A program made the position numbers and the translations under genes. The notes below the pieces were generated by a model. It was given only the letters and a program-made list of their open reading frames with translations. It was not told where the DNA came from and ran no database searches. Positions 22,682 through 32,654 of a DNA stretch of 33,338 nt are shown here, piece after piece. The DNA is from Streptomyces sp. RP5T (GTDB taxonomy: Bacteria > Actinomycetota > Actinomycetes > Streptomycetales > Streptomycetaceae), in contig NZ_RSAJ01000023.1 of the NCBI RefSeq assembly GCF_003933965.1, positions 1-33,338 of the forward strand. The letters run 5' to 3'. Positions within the stretch are counted from its first letter, which is position 1. Each line of letters starts with the position of its first letter.

Positions 22682-24205
22682 CTAGAAGAAGCCAAGCTTC
22701 TGAGGGCTGTAAGAAACAAGGAGATTCTTCGTCTGCTGGTAGTGCTCCAGCATCATCTTGTGCGTCTCCCGCCCGATCCCCGACTGCTTGTACCCACCGA
22801 ACGCGGCGTGCGCCGGGTACGCGTGGTAGCAGTTGGTCCACACGCGGCCCGCCTGGATCGCCCGCCCTGCCCGGTACGCGGTGTTCATGTCCCGGGTCCA
22901 CACGCCCGCCCCGAGGCCGTACAGCGTGTCGTTGGCGATCTTCAGAGCGTCGTCGAAGTCGTCGAAGGACGTCACCGAGACGACGGGACCGAAGATCTCC
23001 TCCTGGAAGATCCGCATGCGGTTGTCGCCCTCGAAGATGGTCGGCTGGACGTAGTAGCCGCCCTTCAACTCGCCTTCGTGCTCGATGCGTTCACCACCGG
23101 TGAGGACCTTCGCGCCCTCCTGCCGGCCGACGTCCAGGTAGGAGAGGATCTTCTCCAGCTGGTCGTTGGAGGCCTGGGCGCCGATCATCGTGTCGGTGTC
23201 GAGGGGGTGGCCCGGCCGGATCAGCTCGGTGCGGGCGACGGCCGCCTCCAGGAACTCGGCGTAGTTGCCCCGCTGGATCAGCGCCCGCGACGGGCACGTG
23301 CAGACCTCGCCCTGGTTGAGGGCGAACATCGTGAACCCCTCGAGCGCCTTGTCCCGGAAGTCGTCGTCCCGCGCCCAGACGTCGTCGAAGAAGATGTTCG
23401 GCGACTTGCCGCCGAGTTCGAGGGTGACGGGCTTGATGTTCTCCGAGGCGTACTGCATGATCAGCCGCCCCGTGGTGGTCTCACCGGTGAACGCCACCTT
23501 CGCCACCCGCGGACTCGACGCGAGCGGCTTGCCCGCCTCCACCCCGAAGCCGTTGACGATGTTGACCACGCCCGGCGGCAGCAGGTCCGCGATCAGGCTC
23601 ATCCAGTAGTGGATGGAGGCCGGGGTCTGCTCGGCCGGCTTGATGACGACCGCGTTGCCCGCCGCGAGGGCCGGGGCCAGCTTCCACACCGCCATCAGGA
23701 TCGGGAAGTTCCACGGGATGATCTGTGCGACGACCCCGAGCGGCTCGTGGAAGTGGTACGCCACCGTGTCGTCGTCGATCTCGCCGAGCGAACCCTCCTG
23801 CGCACGGATCGCCCCCGCGAAGTACCGGAAGTGGTCGATGGCCAGGGGGATGTCGGCGGCCAGCGTCTCGCGCACCGGCTTGCCGTTCTCCCAGCTCTCC
23901 GCGACGGCGAGCTTCTCCAGGTTCGCCTCCATCCGGTCGGCGATCTTGAGGAGGATGTCGGAGCGCTCGGTCACCGAGGTGCGGCCCCAGCCGGGCGCGG
24001 CGGCGTGCGCGGCGTCCAGCGCCCGCTCCACGTCCTCGGCGGTGCCCCGCGCGACCTCGGTGAAGGGCTGCCCGGTCACCGGGGAGGGGTTCTCGAAGTA
24101 CTGCCCGCGCGCCGGCGGCACGTACTCGCCACCGATGAAGTGGTCGTAGCGCGCCTGGTAGGAGACGATCGAGCCCTCGGTGCCGGGTGCCGCGTAACGG
24201 GTCAT
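22682..24205 (-). CDS. NAD(P)-dependent aldehyde dehydrogenase (ExaC/AldB-like)
   Basis: Predicted 507 residues from ATG at 24205, with AAGGAGG upstream. It oxidises aldehydes to acids. Visible residues: PWNFP with the Asn of the oxyanion hole (N166), [10 protein letters not shown] for the cofactor, FTGETTTGR, catalytic E263 in LELGGK, and C302 in [11 protein letters not shown]. The C-terminal [18 protein letters not shown] is typical of the acetaldehyde dehydrogenase II/ExaC type. It follows the GAF regulator gene by 56 bases on the same strand, as in AcoR-type aldehyde/alcohol control. Its 3' end is the source-like sequence of the fragments at 3286 and 19744. Confidence 0.95.
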   Translation of the reverse strand: MTRYAAPGTEGSIVSYQARYDHFIGGEYVPPARGQYFENPSPVTGQPFTEVARGTAEDVERALDAAHAAAPGWGRTSVTERSDILLKIADRMEANLEKLAVAESWENGKPVRETLAADIPLAIDHFRYFAGAIRAQEGSLGEIDDDTVAYHFHEPLGVVAQIIPWNFPILMAVWKLAPALAAGNAVVIKPAEQTPASIHYWMSLIADLLPPGVVNIVNGFGVEAGKPLASSPRVAKVAFTGETTTGRLIMQYASENIKPVTLELGGKSPNIFFDDVWARDDDFRDKALEGFTMFALNQGEVCTCPSRALIQRGNYAEFLEAAVARTELIRPGHPLDTDTMIGAQASNDQLEKILSYLDVGRQEGAKVLTGGERIEHEGELKGGYYVQPTIFEGDNRMRIFQEEIFGPVVSVTSFDDFDDALKIANDTLYGLGAGVWTRDMNTAYRAGRAIQAGRVWTNCYHAYPAHAAFGGYKQSGIGRETHKMMLEHYQQTKNLLVSYSPQKLGFF

Positions 24206-24261
24206 GCTGGCCAGCCTCCTTCAGCAGCGCCGCCCGCCGTTGGGCGGCTCTGCGCGTGAGG

Positions 24262-25623
24262 CTAGGAGCGCGGACGTTGCAACCACGTTGCCGTCGGTGC
24301 GGCCAGCTCCGCCTCCAGCGCGGCGAGCCGGGCCCGGACGCTCGCCGTGGGCCGTACGGCCGCGAGCGCCCGCCACACCTCGACGTCGTCCTCGCCCCAC
24401 GGCGCGTGCGCCCAGTCCGCCAGCAGGTCGGGGTCCCGGCGGGCGACCAGGGCCGTCCGCAGTCCGTCCGCGATCCGGCGCCTGAGCCTGACCACCGCCG
24501 GCGCCTGCGAGGCCGGCAGCAGCGGACCGCGGTACTCCCGTGCCGCCGCGGCGACCGCCCCGCTCTCCAGCCGCCGCTCCACGACGGCCACGTCCGATTC
24601 GACCGGCACGGTCAGCCGGTACGGCCGGGACGCCAGCAGCCCCGGTCCGAGAACCCTGCGCAGCCGCGCCAGTTCGGCCCGCAGCGTCACCGGCGTCACC
24701 GACTCGTCCTCGTACAGCGCGCACAACAGCTCGTCCCCGGTCAGGCCCTCCGGGTGCCGGGACAGCAGCACCAGGATCTCGCTGTGCCTGCGGCTGAGCC
24801 TGACCCTGCGGCCGCCGCCGACCAGCAGCGCCTCGTCCCGGCCCAGGGCGCTCAGCTCGGTCCTGTCGGTGGCCGGCTGCTGCGGCAGGAGCAGCGCCAG
24901 CTGGGACTCGGCGGCCCGCGCGACCGCCTGGACGAAGCCCAGGCTGTGCGGATGCGCGAGCCCGTCGCCGCCGGTGATGTCCACGGCCCCCAGCACCCGA
25001 CCGGTGCGCGGATCGTGGACCGGTGCCGCCGCGCAGGTCCACGGCTGCACCCGGCGGATGAAGTGCTCCGCCGCGAACACCTGCACCGGCCGGTCCACCG
25101 CCACCGCCGTGCCCGGGGCGTTCGTCCCGACGGCGGTCTCGGCCCACCGCGCACCCGGCACGAAGTTCATCCACTCCGCCTGCCGACGGGTCCTCGCATG
25201 GCCCTCGACCCACAGCAGCCTGCCGTGCTCGTCGCACACCGCGAGCAGATGCTCCCCGTCGGAGGCGAAGGTGCCCATCAGCTCGCGGAACAGCGGCATG
25301 ACCCGCGCCAGCGGATGCTCGGCCCGGTACGGATCGAGGTCACCGTCGGCGAGTTCGACGTCCGCCGACCCGTCGGGCCCGACGCCGGCCCGCGCGGAGC
25401 GCCGCCACGAGTCGGCCACCACCGGGCGGACCGGCCGCTGCACCGTGCCCGCCTCGGTGAACGTCTCGTGCGCGCGCCGCAGCAGCCGGACCCGCTCGGC
25501 AAGGTCGGCCCCCGGCTCCAGGGCCACCCATGGATCGGTCAATTCGGCCTCCAGGAACGCGATGCGGCTGGGAACATCGTCACTCCCGGTGCCCGCGCAA
25601 ACAACCTCTTCGACCGGCGTCAC
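24262..25623 (-). CDS. GAF-domain transcriptional regulator (AcoR-like sensor, winged-helix output)
   Basis: About 453 residues if translation starts at GTG 25623, which has a poor ribosome site; the start is uncertain. The N-terminus has the AcoR-type VVADSWRRS. A GAF sensor spans about 120-225 (HLLAVCDEHGRLLWVEGH, WAETAVGTNAPGTAVAVDRP, PVHDPRTGRVLGAVDITGG). Instead of an AAA+ and Fis output, residues about 255-335 look like a winged helix (RRVRLSRRHSEILVLLSRHP, TLRAELARLRRVLG, RPYRLTV), followed by an Arg/Ala-rich helical tail. It lies directly upstream of the aldehyde dehydrogenase gene and is presumably its aldehyde- or alcohol-responsive regulator. It follows the amidase gene by 16 bases. 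Confidence 0.85.
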   Translation of the reverse strand: MTPVEEVVCAGTGSDDVPSRIAFLEAELTDPWVALEPGADLAERVRLLRRAHETFTEAGTVQRPVRPVVADSWRRSARAGVGPDGSADVELADGDLDPYRAEHPLARVMPLFRELMGTFASDGEHLLAVCDEHGRLLWVEGHARTRRQAEWMNFVPGARWAETAVGTNAPGTAVAVDRPVQVFAAEHFIRRVQPWTCAAAPVHDPRTGRVLGAVDITGGDGLAHPHSLGFVQAVARAAESQLALLLPQQPATDRTELSALGRDEALLVGGGRRVRLSRRHSEILVLLSRHPEGLTGDELLCALYEDESVTPVTLRAELARLRRVLGPGLLASRPYRLTVPVESDVAVVERRLESGAVAAAAREYRGPLLPASQAPAVVRLRRRIADGLRTALVARRDPDLLADWAHAPWGEDDVEVWRALAAVRPTASVRARLAALEAELAAPTATWLQRPRS

Positions 25624-25639
25624 CCGAACGACGGGCCAC

Positions 25640-26239
25640 TCACACGTCCTGGACCATGCGCAGGTAGCGCTCCCAGTCCCACAAGGGCCCGGGGTCGGTG
25701 TGGTCCGTGCCCGGCACCTCGTAGTGGCCGATGATGTGCGCGCGGTCCCTGGGGATGCCGTATCTCCCGCAGATCCCGGCCGTGAGCTTCGCGGACTCCT
25801 GGTAGAGGGCGTCGGTGAAGTAGGCGGGCTTGTCCACCCAGCCCTCGTGCTCGATGCCGACGCTGCGGGTGTTGTAGTCCCAGTTCCCGGCGTGCCAGGC
25901 GACGTCGGCCTCCCGCACGCACTGCGCGACATGGCCGTCGGCCGAGCGCACGACATAGTGGGCGGACACCTGTTTCGCGGGGTTGCGGAAGATGTCCAGT
26001 GCATCGGTCCAGGTGGTCTGGGTGACGTGGACGACCACCCGGTCCACCTGGTAGGACCAGGGGCGGTCCGACGCCGTGAAGTTGGAGGACGTGGCCGGCT
26101 GCCACTCGGCGAGCGGGTGGTCGACGGGCTGCGGGGCGGCCCCGGCGCGTGTCTCGGGAAGCAGCGCGTACGGTACGGCGGCCAGGACCGCCCCTTTCAG
26201 CAGCCGCCGTCTGTCGAGAGGCGGTCTTGCGCGTTCCAT
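25640..26239 (-). CDS. Tat-exported N-acetylmuramoyl-L-alanine amidase (amidase_2)
   Basis: Predicted 199 residues from ATG at 26239; GAAAGG lies upstream, and a TTG one codon earlier is less likely. The N-terminus has a twin-arginine signal, DRRRLLKGAVLAA at about 9-21, with a cut near RAGAAP. The amidase_2 fold shows VVVHVTQTTWTDALD, VSAHYVVRSDG-like sequence, WHAGNWDYNTRSVGIEHEG and IIGHYEVPGTDHTDPGP, giving the zinc ligands (His, His, Asp region) of T7-lysozyme-like amidases. It cleaves the peptide stem from peptidoglycan outside the membrane. Its position before the regulator is probably incidental. Confidence 0.9.
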   Translation of the reverse strand: MERARPPLDRRRLLKGAVLAAVPYALLPETRAGAAPQPVDHPLAEWQPATSSNFTASDRPWSYQVDRVVVHVTQTTWTDALDIFRNPAKQVSAHYVVRSADGHVAQCVREADVAWHAGNWDYNTRSVGIEHEGWVDKPAYFTDALYQESAKLTAGICGRYGIPRDRAHIIGHYEVPGTDHTDPGPLWDWERYLRMVQDV

Positions 26240-26548
26240 CAACCAAGTGCCTTTCGTATCAGCGGTGTTCAGCCGAGCGGTCGCACCGCGGTGTCACGGA
26301 GCGGGACGTGTGCTCCGCGGTGAGTCTCGCGCGCCGGAAGCCGTTCCTCGCGGATCTTCGCCACGTGGGTGTGGTTGGTGTCGCGGACGGACCGGACCTC
26401 ACGAAGTCCGCTCGCCCACGGCTGCCGCGTGGCTCGTGTCCTCACGGTACGGCGGCGGCCGGTCCGGCGGAGGGATGCTCGCCGTTCCGGTGGACAACGC
26501 CGGGGATGTGGACAACCCGGCCACTCGATGGGGTGAGTTGACGGGTGC
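26240..26548. other. Intergenic region between ROK regulator and amidase
   Basis: No gene is supported. The region holds the amidase promoter (not identifiable with confidence) and one half of a 16-base direct repeat described separately. Confidence 0.4.
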
Positions 26549-26574
26549 TCAGGCCCGTTCGCCCACGGCTGCCG
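26412..26574. repeat. Direct repeat at and beyond the 3' end of the ROK gene
   Basis: TCGCCCACGGCTGCCG occurs at 26412-26427 and again at 26559-26574. The second copy encodes part of the ROK C-terminus (AAVGER); the first lies in the intergenic region downstream. The similarity extends a few bases on one side. It may be a trace of a duplicated gene end. Confidence 0.45.
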
Positions 26575-27757
26575 GGTCGTCCAGCACGGCCCGCACCACC
26601 GAGTGCGCGGCCCCCAGCAGGGGCCCCTCGGAACCCAGTCCGGACACGGCCACCGGGCAGGCGGGGCCGGCCGTGCGCCGGGCCAGCTCGTCCTGGAGGG
26701 AGGGCAGCAGCCAGGGCGCGAGGCCGGCCAGCGCACCGCCGAGCACCACGGTCTCGGGGTCCAGCAGATTGACCGCCCCGGTCAGCGCGATGCCGAGTGC
26801 CTGCCCGGCTTCGCGCAGGGCGCCCCGTACGGCCTCGTCGCCTTCCGCCGCGTGCTGGGCGAGGAGGCCGACCCGGTCCTCGCCCGGCTCCAGGCCGGCC
26901 GCCCGGAGCACCGCTTCCTCGCCGGCGTACTGCTCCAGACAGCCGCGTCCGCCGCACGCACACGCCGGTCCGTCGGGGCGGACCGGGACATGGCCGAGCT
27001 CGCCCGCGAAACCACGGGTGCCGCGCAGCAGTTGCCCGTCCACGACCAGTGCCGCGCCGATGCCGATCTCCGCGGAGACGTGCAGGAAGTCGTGGGGGGT
27101 GCCGTCGCCGAGCCAGAGTTCGGCCAGCGCGCCGAAGTTGGCCTCGTTGCCCACGGTCAGCGGCAGGTCCTCGGGCAGCAGGGTGCCCAGGTCCGTGTCC
27201 TGCCAGTCGAGGTTCGGGGCGCGCACCACGGTCCGGGCGTCACGCGCGACCAGACCGGGCACCGCCACCGCGAGGCCGGCGGGCCACAGACCCTCGTCCT
27301 CCGCCTCCGACACCACCCGGCGCACCAGGTCCGTGAGTTCGGCGATCACCGGCTCGGGGGAGCGGCCCCGGTTCGCGCCGTACCGCACCGCACGCGCGCG
27401 TACCTGCCCCCGTAGATCCACCGCGCAGACGGCGAGGTGGTCCACACCGACCTCGGCGCCGATCCCGGCGGGACCGCGCCCGCTGACGGCGAGTGCGGAA
27501 CCCGGCCTGCCGACCCGGCCCGGACGCTCCGGGCCGAGCTCCTCCAGCAGCCCCGAGCGGATGAGCTCGTCGACGAGGGTCGACACCGCGGCCCGGGTCA
27601 GACCGATGCGCGAGGCGACCGCGGCACGCGACAGCGGTCCCTCGGCACGCACGGTGTGCATCACCCGGGCCAGGTTGCGGCGGCGCATGCCCTGCTGGGT
27701 GTCGGGCAGGCCGCGCCCCGGCCCCGCCGGGCGGGTGTCGTGCAGCGGTGCGGTCAT
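26549..27757 (-). CDS. ROK-family transcriptional regulator (XylR-like)
   Basis: Predicted 402 residues from ATG at 27757, with GGGAGG upstream. An N-terminal winged helix (about 25-85, GPLSRAAVASRIGLTRAAVS, VDELIRSGLLEE) is followed by a ROK sugar-sensing domain with VSAEIGIGAALVVDG, GFAGELGHVPVRPDG and the zinc motif CACGGRGCLEQYAG. ROK regulators repress sugar genes until a sugar binds. It lies directly downstream of xylB on the same strand (130-base gap) and next to divergent xylA, so control of xylose genes is the natural inference. Confidence 0.92.
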   Translation of the reverse strand: MTAPLHDTRPAGPGRGLPDTQQGMRRRNLARVMHTVRAEGPLSRAAVASRIGLTRAAVSTLVDELIRSGLLEELGPERPGRVGRPGSALAVSGRGPAGIGAEVGVDHLAVCAVDLRGQVRARAVRYGANRGRSPEPVIAELTDLVRRVVSEAEDEGLWPAGLAVAVPGLVARDARTVVRAPNLDWQDTDLGTLLPEDLPLTVGNEANFGALAELWLGDGTPHDFLHVSAEIGIGAALVVDGQLLRGTRGFAGELGHVPVRPDGPACACGGRGCLEQYAGEEAVLRAAGLEPGEDRVGLLAQHAAEGDEAVRGALREAGQALGIALTGAVNLLDPETVVLGGALAGLAPWLLPSLQDELARRTAGPACPVAVSGLGSEGPLLGAAHSVVRAVLDDPAAVGERA

Positions 27758-27820
27758 GCCTCCCTCGATCCTCGGTCAGGCCGCGGTCCCGTGATCCGGA
27801 CGGCTCGTGGTGCCGTCGGC

Positions 27821-27849
27821 CGGCCCGCGTCCTCGTCCTCGGCGGGCCG
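27821..27849 (-). terminator. Hairpin between xylB and the ROK gene
   Basis: CGGCCCGC at 27821-27828 pairs with GCGGGCCG at 27842-27849 around a 13-base loop. It lies 39 bases past the xylB stop and could partly separate xylB from the ROK gene. The GC-only stem and lack of T residues make this tentative. Confidence 0.35.
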
Positions 27850-27887
27850 AGGCCGGCGCCCCGGGCCGGTGCGGGTCCCTGCCGTCG

Positions 27888-29333
27888 TCAGCCGGTCTGC
27901 GTCCCGCGCTCCAGCAGCGGCGCCGCGTCGGAGAGTACCCCGGCGATCCTGGCCAGCGTCTCCTCGTCCCGCTCCACCGCTTCAAGGACAGGGCCCGCGG
28001 CCGTGTTCCAGCGCCGGGCGACCGCCCCCGGGTCCTCGCCGGTCAGCAGTCCGGCGGCCTGCGCGGCGGCACCGAGGGCGACCAGCTCCTTGGCCTCGGG
28101 CACCTGGACGGGCCGCCCGGAGAGCCGTCGTACGGTCTGCTGCCAGGCGGTGCCCTGGGCGCCGCCGCCGATCAGCAGCAGCGGCGTCGAACGGTCCGCG
28201 TCCTCGTCGAGCACCAGGTCCAGCGCCCCGAGCAGCGCCTGCACGGCCCCGTCGTAGGCGGCCTGGAGCAGCTGGCCGCCGGTGGTGTCGTGGCGCAGTC
28301 CGTGCAGCAGCCCGGAGGCGTTCGGCAGGTTCGGGGTGCGCTCGCCGTCCAGATACGGCAGCAGGGTGACCCCCGAGACCGGTTCCACGGCCTCGCGGTC
28401 CAGGTTCAGCAGGGCCGCGACGCGGTCCACGGCGAGCGTGCAGTTCAGGGTGCAGGCGAGCGGCAGCCAGTCGCCGCGGGCGTCGGCGAAGCCCGCCACG
28501 GTGCCGGTCGGGTCGGTGGGGCGCCGCTCGGACACGGCGTAGACCGTGCCGGAGGTGCCGAGGCTCATCACCGGCGTCCCGGGGCGCAGGCCGAGGCCCA
28601 GCGCGGCGGCCGCGTTGTCGCCGGTGCCGGGGGCGACCAGGGTCCCCTTGGAGAACGGCAGATCGTGGCCGTCGCGTACGGTGCCGGCCACCTCGCCGGG
28701 CCGGACCACGCGGGGGAGCAGCGCGGGGTCGAGGCCGACGTGCGCGAGGATCTCGCTGTCGTACGACTCCGTCGCGGACCCCCACCAGCCGGTGCCGGAG
28801 ACGTCGCCGCGGTCGGTCGTGCCCACGCCGGTGAGCCGCTCGGTGAGGTAGTCGTGCGGCAGGCGTACGGCCTTCGTGGCGCGCAGGGCCTCCGGCTCGT
28901 GCTCGGCGAGCCAGGCCCACTTCGTCACCGTGAAGGAGGCGCCCGGCACGCTTCCGGTCCGCTCCGCCCAGGCCTTCGGGCCGCCCAGTTCCTCGATGAG
29001 GCGCTGGGCTTGAGGTGCCGAGCGGACGTCGTTCCAGAGCATCGCCGGGCGCACCGGCTCGCCCTGCGCGTCCAGGGTGACCAGGCCGTGCTGCTGGCCG
29101 CCGATCGACACCGCGGCGGCCTCGCGGGCCGCGTCCCCGCACTGGCGCAGGGCCTCGGACAGCGCGTCCCACCACTGGCGCGGGTCGCTCTCCCGGCCGG
29201 CTCCGGTGGACACGGTGTGCGGCGCCTGACCGCGCGCGACGACCTGGCCGGTGGCCGCGTCGACCACCAGCGCCTTGGTGGACTGGGTGGACGTGTCCAC
29301 GCCGACGACGAGCGGACCCTCGGCTGCTGACAT
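27888..29333 (-). CDS. xylB: Xylulokinase
   Basis: Predicted 481 residues from ATG at 29333, which has GGGAG six bases upstream; a farther in-frame ATG at 29360 lacks this. FGGY-kinase features: VVGVDTSTQSTKALVVD at the N-terminus, ISIGGQQHGLV-like substrate region (AVSIGGQQHGLVTLD), MLWNDVRS, GTGDNAAAALGLG, SLGTSGTVYAVS and GGGAQGTAWQQTVRRL for ATP. It phosphorylates D-xylulose made by XylA. It diverges from xylA across a 146-base regulatory region and its length is normal for the family. Confidence 0.96.
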   Translation of the reverse strand: MSAAEGPLVVGVDTSTQSTKALVVDAATGQVVARGQAPHTVSTGAGRESDPRQWWDALSEALRQCGDAAREAAAVSIGGQQHGLVTLDAQGEPVRPAMLWNDVRSAPQAQRLIEELGGPKAWAERTGSVPGASFTVTKWAWLAEHEPEALRATKAVRLPHDYLTERLTGVGTTDRGDVSGTGWWGSATESYDSEILAHVGLDPALLPRVVRPGEVAGTVRDGHDLPFSKGTLVAPGTGDNAAAALGLGLRPGTPVMSLGTSGTVYAVSERRPTDPTGTVAGFADARGDWLPLACTLNCTLAVDRVAALLNLDREAVEPVSGVTLLPYLDGERTPNLPNASGLLHGLRHDTTGGQLLQAAYDGAVQALLGALDLVLDEDADRSTPLLLIGGGAQGTAWQQTVRRLSGRPVQVPEAKELVALGAAAQAAGLLTGEDPGAVARRWNTAAGPVLEAVERDEETLARIAGVLSDAAPLLERGTQTG

Positions 29334-29375
29334 CGGGCTCTCCCTTTTTGCGCGGCTCATGATCTCGAAGCGGCT

Positions 29376-29433
29376 GGTGTCTCACGGTGAAGACACCTTG
29401 TCTCTTCCCGGAGACGTGTGTGCATACTAATTT
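29376..29433. promoter_or_regulatory. xylB-xylA divergent control region with two inverted repeats
   Basis: GGTGTCT (29376-29382) and AGACACC (29391-29397) form a perfect inverted repeat with an 8-base spacer. GTCTC (29400-29404) and GAGAC (29411-29415) form a second with a 6-base spacer. An AT-rich patch, CATACTAATTTGTAAA, begins at 29423 and may hold the xylA -10, with TTGTCT at 29398 as a possible -35 at a long spacing. The repeats are candidate ROK-regulator or carbon-control operators. Assignment to a protein is inference. Confidence 0.5.
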
Positions 29434-29455
29434 GTAAACCGCCATGACGAAATAG

Positions 29456-30646
<1,191 letters not shown>

Positions 30647-30654
30647 ACGAAGCC

Positions 30655-30708
30655 CACGCGCGTGTGCCGTCGGCCGTGAGTGGCCTCCGTCGACGGCACG
30701 CGCGCGTG
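30655..30708 (+). terminator. Strong terminator hairpin after xylA
   Basis: Bases 30655-30672 pair with 30691-30708 over 18 positions with a single G-T pair and an 18-base loop. It starts eight bases after the xylA stop. No T-tract follows. Confidence 0.8.
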
Positions 30709-30816
30709 CGTCTCGCAGCGATTTGCGCGGGGAATGTGCCGGAATGATGCGACCCACGGCATGGGGGCGTATCAACTTCCGCGCGGGGGTCGCCTCCTGA
30801 CCGGTCCGCGGCGACT

Positions 30817-31281
30817 GTGGACGGTATGGCCATGCCGCCGGTACCGCCTCAGCCGCCCGGACCGCCGGGTGACACACCGCCTCCGGGCGGTGGCTTCGGA
30901 CCACCCCCCGACGACTTCGGGCGCAACGGCCCGCGCCCTTACGGCGCGATGCCGTCGACCCGACCGATGGGCCAGGTCGGCGACCCCGGCCCGAACGGCC
31001 CCAGAAGGCGCCGGAGCCCGCTGTTCGCCCTGCTCGCCGTGCTGGCGGCGGCTGTGGCCGTCACCCTCGTCGTGGTCTTCATGGCCTCGGGGAACGACGA
31101 CTCGCCGGACAGGAACCCGCCCCCTGCGACGGGTACGAGCGGTTCTCCCAAGCCGTCGTTCAGCCTGCCCACCACACTTCCCAGCGAGTTGCCCAGCGAG
31201 CTCCCGTCGCAGTTCCCGAGCGAGATCCCCAGCGAGTTCCCGAGCGACCTGGAGTCGCTGCTGCCCTCCCTGGTCGGCTGA
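30817..31281 (+). CDS. Proline-rich single-pass membrane protein of unknown function
   Basis: Predicted 154 residues from GTG at 30817 (in-frame ATGs at 30826 and 30832 are alternatives). A Pro/Gly-rich cytoplasmic N-terminus (about 1-62), a basic stop (RRRR at 63-66) and one membrane helix (about 69-90) are followed by an outside part. The outside part ends in tandem four-residue units of the type PSEL/PSQF/PSEI/PSEF between about 121 and 148, mirrored by a 12-base DNA period. The layout is common in Streptomyces cell-surface proteins of unknown role. It converges with the esterase gene, with eight bases between stops. Confidence 0.75.
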   Translation: MDGMAMPPVPPQPPGPPGDTPPPGGGFGPPPDDFGRNGPRPYGAMPSTRPMGQVGDPGPNGPRRRRSPLFALLAVLAAAVAVTLVVVFMASGNDDSPDRNPPPATGTSGSPKPSFSLPTTLPSELPSELPSQFPSEIPSEFPSDLESLLPSLVG

Positions 31282-31289
31282 CGCGGACC

Positions 31290-32630
31290 TCACAGACCGT
31301 GCGGCAGCCTGACGTAGGTCACCGTCGTCTCCACCCCGCTGTCGACCAGCCGGCCGTCGGCGTCGAACGCCCCGGTTCCGTCCGTCATCCCGAAGTCGTT
31401 GTCGTTGATCAGGGCGAGCGTGTCGTCGTCCACGCGCGCGACGCCCTCGATCTTCCCGGGCACGCCGGCGACCGTGCCCAGATCGACGACCAGCTTCTTG
31501 GCGAGCACCGGCACGCCCGAGGCCGCCGGGTCGTCGAGCTGTTCCAGCGAGGGCGAGGCGGTGTCGTCGTCCCAGGACCTGCCGAGGAGGTTCGCGGACC
31601 GGTCCAGGCGTACCAGCTGAAGCCGTGCGGCCTTGTCGGTGCGCTCCTCGACCAGGAGTCGGTCACCGCCCACGGCGACGACCGAGGAGATCTTGAGCTC
31701 GGAGGTGTCGTCCTCGCTCGGGTCCACCACGTTCACCGGATCGAATCGGTACGCGTACTCGGCGGTGACCGCCTTCTTCCTCGGCGAGAACCGCAGCAGC
31801 CGGACGGTCCGCGAGGCCTCTCCGGCGCCCGTGTCCGGCAGGGACAGCGGGCTCTGCACGGCCAGCACCAGGTCGCCGCCCGGAAGCTGGGCGAGCCCCT
31901 CGAAGCCCCGGTTGATCTTCCGGTGCAGCAGCACGGACGGCAGCGCCTCCACCACCGGGTAGTCGGCGCCGGTGAGGTTCAGCCCCTCGGGCACGTAGCG
32001 CGTGAGGACCCTCCCGCGCGCGGAGACGTGCACCAGGCTCGGCCCGTACTCGTCGACGAGCCAGAAGGTCCCGTCCGGGGCCCGCACGACGCCCTCCGTG
32101 TCCAGCCCGTTCGGGTTGTACGGCAGAGCCGTGAGCGCGTTGTGGTCGTACGGCGCCTCGTCGCGCCCCCGCTGGTCGGGCAGTCCCGTGACGGCCTTGC
32201 CGGAGGAGGTGGTGATCGGGATCGCGTCGAGCACCCGCACGGTGTCGCCGCAGACGCGGATCCGCACGATCGCCGGATCGAAGCCCGGGACCGGGAAGGT
32301 GCGGCGCTTGGTCCCGCCCACCTTGATCTGGCCGTTGGGCCCACGGTCGGTGACGGTCCAGAACTCGCCCTTGCGGCCCGTCGGGAAGATGTCGCTGCCG
32401 ATGCCCCCGAGGTCCACCCCGCGGTCGTCGGCCACCGTGCCCGGCAGCAGCCCGTTGCTGAACGCGCCGAGCGGAATGTCGCCCAGCGTCGCCGTCCGGA
32501 CGACCCGCGCGCCGTCGGCCGGGGCCCCCGTGGCCGGGCCCGCCGCGCCCAGGGCGGCGACCAGGGCGAGCGGCACGCCCACCGCGGCGGTGCGTCTGGC
32601 GGGGCGTCGGCCTTCGGAACGCGGGGACAT
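31290..32630 (-). CDS. Secreted esterase-like phytase-domain protein
   Basis: Predicted 446 residues from ATG at 32630 with AGGAGG upstream. A signal peptide spans about 1-36 (basic start, then GVPLALVAALGAAG, cut near TGAPA). The mature part matches the phytase-like/esterase-like beta-propeller family: LGAFSNGLLPGTVADDRGVDLGG, GEFWTVTDRGPNG, NPNGLDTEGVVRAPDG, FWLVDEYGPSLVHV, INRGFEGLAQLPGG and DTLALINDNDFGMTDGTGAF. Members are secreted and predicted to hydrolyse phosphoesters or other esters; the true substrate is unknown. The TetR gene lies upstream on the same strand. Confidence 0.9.
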   Translation of the reverse strand: MSPRSEGRRPARRTAAVGVPLALVAALGAAGPATGAPADGARVVRTATLGDIPLGAFSNGLLPGTVADDRGVDLGGIGSDIFPTGRKGEFWTVTDRGPNGQIKVGGTKRRTFPVPGFDPAIVRIRVCGDTVRVLDAIPITTSSGKAVTGLPDQRGRDEAPYDHNALTALPYNPNGLDTEGVVRAPDGTFWLVDEYGPSLVHVSARGRVLTRYVPEGLNLTGADYPVVEALPSVLLHRKINRGFEGLAQLPGGDLVLAVQSPLSLPDTGAGEASRTVRLLRFSPRKKAVTAEYAYRFDPVNVVDPSEDDTSELKISSVVAVGGDRLLVEERTDKAARLQLVRLDRSANLLGRSWDDDTASPSLEQLDDPAASGVPVLAKKLVVDLGTVAGVPGKIEGVARVDDDTLALINDNDFGMTDGTGAFDADGRLVDSGVETTVTYVRLPHGL

Positions 32631-32654
32631 GGGACCTCCTGGAAACCAAGTTCA

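Noticed and set aside
22439-24259. Open plus-strand frame of 606 codons across the aldehyde dehydrogenase
   Set aside because: It is antisense to a complete enzyme gene and runs through its terminator hairpin.
24347-26323. Open plus-strand frame of 658 codons across regulator and amidase
   Set aside because: It is Ser/Arg/Ala-rich low-complexity translation opposite two real genes.
31171-31250. Twelve-base periodic sequence considered as a CRISPR or minisatellite
   Set aside because: The period follows the PSxL/PSxF amino-acid repeat of a coding gene; there are no spacers.
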